A stretch of 64,000 nt of DNA from Ligula intestinalis (lineage: Eukaryota > Platyhelminthes > Cestoda > Diphyllobothriidea > Diphyllobothriidae): contig JAYGXS010000009.1 in NCBI GenBank assembly GCA_036362985.1, positions 20,905,670 through 20,969,669 of the forward strand, in the 5' to 3' direction. How positions within the stretch are numbered: position 1 is the stretch's first letter; every line of letters begins with the position of its first letter. Below, piece by piece: positions 57,000 to 64,000 of this stretch. The notes below the pieces were generated by a model. That model had not been told where the DNA came from and ran no database searches. It worked only from the letters and a program-made list of their open reading frames with translations. The position numbers were made by a program, and so were the translations under genes.

Positions 57000-57800
57000 G
57001 CAGTTAATATATAAAAACGCCAAAGTAAGACTCATTGTACAAACATCTGTATAAAGTTGACAGCTGTCCTCGGTTTTTTGCGTGGATGTCCATCCTTCTC
57101 ACGTTGTGACTTTTCTTGACTTTGACACCCCTGATGAACGAGATAGCAGGTCAAATGCCATTCAAGAAACCTATCTGAAAGCGATTTGGAACTTTCTACC
57201 TATGTGACAAGCTCTTGTTAGCGTTATCTTTCAGTCCCTTCGCCAATTTACTAAAGGCTATGATTAAATGAGAGTGGCTAAATAACTGTCAGGTAGATCG
57301 AATGAAAAGGGAAGCATAGAAAGCTTGGAACACCCCAGTACCGTAGAAAAGTTGCATTGTTTTTTTACTCCCGGTTGCTTTTATTGCCACTGTGAGCCCC
57401 TGGGACCTTCAATCAACCTCTCTTTAATTATTTCCACCTAGGTGACGGTAAGGACACAAAAAGGCCGCGTCTCTCCACGGCGATCGCGTGCACCGTCGAC
57501 ATCAGGGACAAGTTTGTTATGCTGGGTCATGCGGAAACATGAGGCTCCTTTGTTCTCGGTCCCGAGGCGGGGGGGGGGGGGGAGAATCAGCCTGCATCTC
57601 GGTGTCGGGAGAGGCGCGGACGGATTAGGTGGCGGTAAAAGACCTTTCAGTGTGATTAATTATTAAAGTAGCAGACACTCGTGTCCGTTACTTTAGCCTA
57701 ATTTCCCAGAGGTTGGAAACTCTGGCACCGGAAGACGCTCCAAACAAAGACAGCTATACAATCCTGCACTGCATACATAGAACATGAGTATTTGCGCCAC
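57000..57800. other. No recognisable gene
   Basis: A 14-nt G run lies near 57570-57583. The short open frame at 57442-57666 is Arg/Gly-rich and has no domain. Confidence 0.35.
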
Positions 57801-57819
57801 TTTCCGGAAAGTTATGTTT

Positions 57820-57990
57820 GGGATTAGAGTTAGTGTTGGGGTTAAGTAAGGGGTTAAGGTAAGGTTGAAGTTAAGGTCAGACTAGGATCAGGATTATCTT
57901 AAGGATTAAGGTTGATGCTCGTTTTTAGTATAGGATTCAGGTCAGGGTTAGGTTTGGTTTCATGTTAGGGTTAGTGTTATAGTTAAGGCA
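57820..57990 (+). repeat. Degenerate TTAGGG-like interstitial repeat
   Basis: Repeated GGTTAAG, GGGTTAGG, TTAGGGTTAG and related heptamers or hexamers, drifting away from the animal telomere unit TTAGGG. Shorter patches in the opposite sense lie at about 12645-12672, 16020 and 18912. Confidence 0.6.
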
Positions 57991-57999
57991 TGGGTATAT

Positions 58000-60900
58000 T
58001 TACCCTTTCAAAGATCTATCGCAAGGCCACCCAGTTTAAATGAGCGAGACGTTCGTATTTCCGTTTTCTGTTTAGGTGGCCACAAATTTTTATTACCCCT
58101 TTCTTTGCTGAAAACTTTGGTTCACAATTTATTACGATAATTCATGCCACTCCATCCTGTTTAGAAATATTACGTTTGCGAGTGAGTAGGTGAGACGGGA
58201 GAAATCTCTCCGTCGATGGAGAAGCGGAAACGGCCTCGCGGGAAGATTACTTTGTAAGATAAAGGTTCAAATGTCGGCTCTGTGACAGTAGCCCGGTGTC
58301 TTTGACAAAACTAGCTAACCTAAAAAAAGTCCAGGCCGTATGGAGCAGGGGATTGACGTCAGATTTACTTTTCAAAATAAGCTCACATTAGAACCCTGGG
58401 TGAACGAAGTCATGGGTTTCGGGAACTGCGACTTAATGCCTACATCTTTCCGTAACCTAATGCGGCAACCACTGGGTACAGGGAGATAGCGGTTCAGTCA
58501 AACGATAAAACATCTAAAATACTTTCTCCATATTAATATAAGACAACGGTAATTATACGATATGTGTTCCCACTTAGCCTCGTCTTCCAGTGCATATTTA
58601 CGTCATTTGGATGAGCCTAATTTAACTTAAACCAACGTTTCCCAGGTGCACTTTTAAAGATGGCAAAAACAGCAAGATTTATCGGATTCATGACATTTCG
58701 AGAGAACTCTTCAGTTGGTGACTCTCATTTCATAACGTGAATTACGTAAGAGAAAACACAAATTGAATTCATACGAAAAAAATTGATGCAAAGAACAAGG
58801 TCATAAGAAATGGCCAAGAGGCTAATCAATAATGTAAGAAATTTAAAAGGCTATAGGCAGCAAAAACGGGGGAAAGACGTCTAAGGTAAGAAGTTGGGAG
58901 GGGAAATGTGTAAATAGGGAGCCAATGTTACCACGGCAGAGTTAGGTTCACTACACGCTCCAGTTGTTTACATAGGTTGGGTTTGGACCACCGTATGTAG
59001 GCTGCCTCCAGGTAGCGTAAGGTACGTGTTGTTCGTGTTAGCTTAAGCTTAATGAGTTCGACAATTAACATTGGCAACTGAAATTATATCTTTGGTTACA
59101 GCCATAAAGCAAGCCGAGTTTGACTTTATACTGTTCACTAGTTTTCCTTCACTGTGATTATCGTCACGGACTGGGTTTCATATCACCTCAGTTTTCAGTC
59201 TATTCTGCCCATTTACAGCTATCGTGTTTCATTGTTTTAAATTGCGCTTGATTGGTATATTTATAGAAGGTGATGATGTTAATGTAACTGTTTAACTTCT
59301 GTTCCCGTAGGTCAGTTTTTTTACCTTGTCCAGAAAACTTCCCTTATCATTATTTCCGTATTAATATTGTCCTTGCCTCGCATTTCCTGAGTGTGGCCAC
59401 AGAACCCAATGTCTCAGAAAGAAACCGGGATAAAAGATTTCTTAACCGCTCAAGTAGATAAAAAACAAATAGGATAGCACACACCTTAATTCAAAAATAA
59501 AATGAGGCATTCAAAAATTACGAAAAGTTCGGTAACTTGTTTACTTGATCCACTACAGTATGTTGATTACTTGATATATGCAAAATCTTATTGAAGGACT
59601 ATATTGTTGCTTTCTGAGGTAATTGGATACCTCGAGAAAAGTAAGTTATGCAAGTACCTATTGGTGAGAATTAGTTCAAAAAGACCCTGAAAACAATTAG
59701 TTAGACCTATAATAGTTCCTGTCTGCCCAAATTCAGTCCGAAAAATACAAAAATAATTTTAAAATCTTTTCCGTTTATAAATGCACCTTATGGAAAATTT
59801 TGAGTCTTATCCGTTTCTGTCGCGAACTTCAGAATTTAACCAAAATACCGAACCGTTTTCTTTCAAAGGTCGCAGGAAACATACTTTTTCCTCCTATGCG
59901 CACAGCTGATATTTGTAGCATCATTCGTTTTCCTTTTTCCCGGCTTCCATTAGCTCTGGTCTTCCGTTCGTCCAAGTCATTAGAGGCTCAATCAAACTGC
60001 CCTTTCCCCGTAATGAGCTTGCTTTTCCTCACCCCTACTCCTGCTCGGTTGTCTCTCTTCGCACTTATGGTATTGACCTTATAATTAGAAGTTGAGTTTA
60101 TATCTGGGATAATAAATAATGAATAAATTGTATATTAAAGGCCCAAGGGGCCCTTTCGTTACAAACTTAGTGCTATCTTAAAAAGAAAAAAAAGAAAATT
60201 GCTAATCACAGCTGCGCGCAAGCAACTGCATGACAACAGGAATTAGTAGTATGCAATGTGTGGTAAGATGGTAAGTTAGATCCGATTCACAACAAACTCT
60301 CTTATAAAATAATAGTCTGGGCAGTATAAAAACTCTTACATCGGTGGCTGAGTTCAGCGAACCACCGATTACCAAAATATATATGAGAAAAAACTGCCTT
60401 AATAGGTAGCATGGTAGGACATGATGCAGTTAGATGATATCCTGCTGTTGAGGGTTCGAGACGCTTATTGACCTGGAAAACAAATAATATAGCATCATGG
60501 TGGTGAGTTAAGTATGGGTCATCCAAGACAACAAGATCGAATCTAGGAAGAGACAGTAGAAGTCAGGGCAATATCACCGAGATGCGACCCACCAGACTCC
60601 AGAGACCACCGGCAAGTTGGCGACAATGTAAGAACACGCGATAACCATCAACAACGACCTTGAAGACCACCACCAGGGTTGCAAAACAAAGAAGGGTTTG
60701 CAGCATTTGGAAGTGATGGTTGACTCTGTAGAGGAAAATGTTAACATATTAAGGGACCAATTTACTATCCTGGGAAGAGCTCCAAATGCCAGGAGGACCT
60801 TTTTCGAGATCTATGAGTTTCGTATTTGGAAAGGAAACAGACAGTACTGACTTTATTTTCTCCAAATTTAAATGTTTACGTAAGTTTCCATTGAAAATCG

Positions 60901-61950
60901 TAAATGTAGAAGACAACGTAATTTCGAGAGAAGATTGTTCCAAATAAAAGCATATTTGGAGGCAAAAAACGAGTACAGTTAGATGTGGAGCTAAGGGATG
61001 GTGAAATTATCATGGAGAAGTTACGAGTGGGAGATTAGGACTATTGTTAACGCGAAACAGAAAGCATATACCAGCTTCGAGTCTTCTTACCCAAAGAAAT
61101 TTAATGCTTGCCAAATGACATCTATCTGTATCGGAAATATTGGACCCTGAAGGAGAAAATATTTTACGAGTGAAACATTGCCGAACCTTTTCAATCTAAG
61201 CACGGTCAGTCGCGTTCAGAAGGTCCAAATAGACAGCAATATTCTAGAATAGGGAGAACAAACATGCGGTATAGTTTAAACTTTATTTCTGGGAGGAAAA
61301 AATTATGCGATAATAACTCACATATCTGTGCGGCCTTGGCAGTAATTCGATCTGCATGAGGTGATAATGCAAGCTAAGGTTTAGTTATTAGGCTTACCTT
61401 TAGGATTTGGACCGTTAACTTGGTCAACTGAATTATATCCATCAAGAGAGTCAGTCTTAAGCAAATACATTTCACCCTTTTTCCTTCACAGAGATTAGCA
61501 TGATGGGCTGCCTTTCATTTCGCCTAAGTTTTCATCCATTTTCCGTCCGTTTACAATTGGCATGTTTCAGTGTTTTTAATTGCGTGTTCGCATTTTTTTG
61601 CGCTTAATTTGTGTAATTTTGCAAGCTGTTGATATAATTATATATTTTTAAGGGAAGACTGTCTTAAAAATGTCCTTTTTTTCCTTTGACTTATAACAAT
61701 AACCTGCTTTTACAATTTCAGTAACCTGACTTTCCCTATATTTCATTAAATTTCGCCCAAATAAGGTCAAATTTCCTTTTTTCGTTAGATGCTGCAAACA
61801 TAAGGTTGAATTTCCCTTAATTGACATCAGCATCTTGACCAACAGGAGTTTATGCTGAAGGATTTTATTGTATTTAGTACGTTGAAACAAATATAGGTTT
61901 AGGATACGCACATCTCAATAAATTTAGATTTTGAAGAAGAGGTTCTTTTG
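58000..61950. other. AT-rich DNA with no recognised gene
   Basis: Scattered short frames on both strands (for example 59800-60084 and 61648-61911) show no domain. No SINE, LINE or Penelope copy was recognised. Confidence 0.4.
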
Positions 61951-61964
61951 GGATAAAATAACTA

Positions 61965-62012
61965 AAATGGGTGAATTTTCGAATTTGGCACCTTAACTCG
62001 TCTTCCGACTAA
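61965..62012 (-). ncRNA. Hammerhead-like motif H8, downstream of Penelope element
   Basis: Minus strand: CGGAAGA at 62007-62001 (one change from CTGAAGA), 20 nt, then GAAA at 61980-61977 followed by ATTC (A-U helix III pair), exactly as in H5. It lies about 107 nt past the GIY-YIG stop codon on the same strand. Helix I pairing is weak and the core G change suggests it is inactive. Confidence 0.5.
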
Positions 62013-62114
62013 CAAGACTAACAAGAAATGTGCAAGGAACAACAAAAATTTGAAAATCGCCGAAAAAATCAATAATTGTACAAAATGAGACACGATTGGT
62101 CGGTGTGGTCTTAT

Positions 62115-62690
62115 TTAGTTTCTGTCTTGCGGTCTCGGGATTTTCCATCGTTCTTTGATATGTTTATAAACACCATCTAACTCCACGTGTCGGTTAATGC
62201 ATGAATCGTCGGAGTGCCTGGCTACGAGGAATTCTCGGCCATTTTTGGAGTGGCAAACCCCGACGATGCGTGTTTTATCCCATGCGAAGGTGTATTTTGT
62301 CTTGACGCAATGCATGGCCACTTCGGAAAAACGATCATGTCTATTTACGGCCGATTGGTGTTCGCGGATGCACGTGGAGATAGATCTTCCTGTTTGGCCA
62401 CAATATACAGCATCACAACCTCCACATGGGGTTTTCTGGATGGCTTCTTTCTTATTGAGGTAGCTGGCCCTATCCTTAGGGTGTACAAGCTGGGTGCGTA
62501 AAGTAGCCATTGGTTTGTGCGCCACTTTTATTTGGTGTTTCCGCAAGTGTCTTTCAACAAGTTCAGACAAATTCCTCATGTAAGGGAGGACTCGCCATGT
62601 ATTTGTGTTGGGCGCTTGAGTGGAACTATCTGGTTCCTCTTTGTTGCGATTTTGCTGGTTCATGAATCGACGTATAAAGTTTTTCGGTCA
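62115..62690 (-). pseudogene. Penelope GIY-YIG endonuclease domain
   Basis: In the 182-codon frame from Met 62663: Cys80 and Cys83 (TPCGGCDAVYCGQTGR), Tyr87, Arg93, EH at 101-102, H118, and NRHVEL at 157-162. The frame ends at the stop at 62115. GIY-YIG nucleases nick DNA during insertion of Penelope elements. Two likely catalytic positions look substituted: Cys98 where an Arg is usual before the EH pair, and Val147 where a Glu is usual in the R-x-x-L-E-A block. Both comparisons are from family knowledge without an alignment. Confidence 0.85.
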
Positions 62691-62699
62691 ACCATTTCG

Positions 62700-63885
62700 G
62701 GAAAACAAATCAAACAAGTAATTGAGTTCCAGTTGGTCGATTTTTTCCTGAGAGCAGTGTGTCTTTGCTCGATTTAGCAAACTATAGACGGCACTCCGTT
62801 CATGAGAGATGGGGTTGTAACTCTCATAGCTTAGAATAACTTCCGCATAGGTTTTTTTGCGGCAAACGGATGTTTGTAATGTTTCATCAGTATTTGCTGC
62901 ACGATAACATCCAGAAATGGGAGTTTATTGTTGATCTCTTTCTCGAGTGTGAAAGGAATGCCCGGAATAGTTGAATTGATGGTTTTGTGGAGCGCTTCGA
63001 GTTGCTCCTTTTTAACGACAACAAATGTGTCGTCTACATATCGTTCCCATAACTTAGGGTTAATCGATGGAAGGGCCATTGATTCTAGCTACTGCATCGT
63101 TATTTCGGCAAGGAATCCAAATATGGGTGATCCCATTGGAGCTCCTTTTAATTGTTGATAGTATTGATGTTTGAATGAAGAATTGGTTTCTAAGCAAAGG
63201 TCCACATGTTCAAGTAAGGCGCCTGCAGGAACCTTCGTTTCGTAGGTCCTCAGGGCTTCCTCTGTGCATTGCCTAGCTACATCGAGTGATATATAAGTGA
63301 ATAGGTAAAAAACGTCGAAGGAGACCATTACCTCATCATCGGATATTGTGATTCCCCTCAGTTTCTGCAGAAACTCGGTAAAGTTCTGAATGGAAGTTCC
63401 GCACTTAGAGATTTTATAGTTCGGCGCACCGATTAATGAAACTATCGGTCGCAGGGGAACTCCTGGTTTGTGAATTTTGGGTACTCCGTAGATCTTTGCG
63501 CTAGTTGCATCGGATTGTTTCAGGCTTTTTGTGACATCTCCTGATAGTTGTTTCGTATTTTTAAGGCGTTTCAGCACTTTGTGAGTAGATGACATTTGCT
63601 TCTTTGTAGGGTCTGTGGGGAGGGGTTTATATGTTGAAATATCTTCCATAGTGATAACATTTTCTGTTCATAGTCTGATATGTTCAAGATAGCAGTTACA
63701 TCTCCCTTGTCTGCTGGAAGTATGATTATATTTTTATCAGTTTTTAAGTTTTTAAGTGCTTTATTCTCTTCGTAGGATAGAGATGAAAATTGATTCCGAT
63801 CCTTTAATGCGCGGACAGCGCTATTTCGGATCGTAAATTGGTGATCGTCATTAAGGTCACCTGTTAATAATGTAGACTATTAGCT
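62700..63885 (-). pseudogene. Penelope reverse transcriptase
   Basis: From the right: LKTDKNIIILPADKGDVTAI (N-terminal conserved block with LPADKG), a frameshift, ISTYKPLPTDPTKK, KIYGVPKIHKPGVPLRPIVS (fingers), ISDDEVMVSFDV (motif A), LKGAPMGSPI (motif B), one in-frame TAG, then LPSINPKLWERYVDDTFVVV (motif C, YVDD). After another shift comes ISHERSAVYSLLNRAKTHCS. Catalytic Asps of motifs A and C are intact. This RT class is related to telomerase and distinct from LINE and LTR RTs. Few lesions separate it from an open frame. Confidence 0.9.
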
Positions 63886-64000
63886 GTCTAAGAAGTCCAA
63901 GTAGTTAGAAGCAGAATGATTGTATTTTATCGCTTTGGAAGGCACACTTTCCTTAGTTGCTGTAAGAATTATGGAAGACTGGTTTACAACTTTTGCTGTG

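Larger units (their letters stand above)
62115..63890 (-). mobile_element. Penelope-like element (RT plus GIY-YIG), decayed, running toward window edge
   Basis: The minus strand carries the whole conserved core of a Penelope-like retroelement in order: N-terminal block, reverse transcriptase and GIY-YIG endonuclease. The frame is broken by shifts near 63655 and 62850 and stops near 63090 and 62690. Introns and the 5' terminal repeat were not seen; the 5' part would lie at or beyond the window end. Confidence 0.9.

Noticed and set aside
1..64000. CRISPR arrays, operons, rRNA genes
   Set aside because: No regular direct repeats with unique spacers, no bacterial gene packing, and no rRNA-like sequence recognised.

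Overview
The window is eukaryotic and repeat-dominated, and it looks like flatworm DNA. A diphyllobothriid-type tapeworm is my best guess. The reasons are the mix of repeats (RTE and CR1 LINEs, Penelope-like elements, tRNA-derived SINEs), very short candidate introns (41 and 56 nt) with a 33-nt candidate micro-exon, and long triplet satellites. The organism call is inference. One 100-N assembly gap sits at 20182-20281.

Layout. 1-650 is a purine-only satellite. 650-8000 holds tRNA-derived SINEs (a multimer at 3.5-4.2 kb), a broken RTE LINE (5.4-6.1 kb) and a pogo-type DNA element (6657-7276) nested inside an older inverted repeat. 8-13 kb is a mosaic of two unnamed dispersed families, called here rep-C and rep-D. 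A Penelope reverse-transcriptase scrap lies at 13.3 kb. 16.3-16.8 kb is a tandem duplication. 20.2-20.8 kb is the 3' end of a Penelope-like element (GIY-YIG endonuclease, then a hammerhead-ribozyme-like motif). 23.85 kb carries a pogo-type MITE. 24.8-26.4 kb has two candidate host exon groups in convergent orientation. 27.0-31.3 kb is a nearly full-length but broken CR1-type LINE. 32-38.8 kb has more SINEs and rep-C copies plus 1.7 kb of (ACT)n. From about 43 kb the sequence becomes visibly AT-rich, SINEs and rep-C disappear, and a two-exon FHA-domain gene resembling FOXK appears (46750-47197, minus strand). 48.9-53.5 kb has three 3' ends of CR1 LINEs. 55.8-56.7 kb has a second pogo copy abutting a Ty3/gypsy integrase fragment. 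62.0-63.9 kb is a second, more complete Penelope-like element.

The most interesting signal is a dispersed family of eight hammerhead-like motifs (CTGANGA, 19-20 nt, then GAAA-N-N'-TC). In every copy N and N' are complementary, and all four Watson-Crick combinations occur. Two copies lie downstream of a Penelope GIY-YIG stop codon on the same strand, which ties the motif to the terminal repeats of Penelope-like elements.

No bacterial-style operons, rRNA genes, CRISPR arrays or intact transposases were found. Host coding content is sparse: the FOXK-like exons are well supported and the other candidate exons are tentative.
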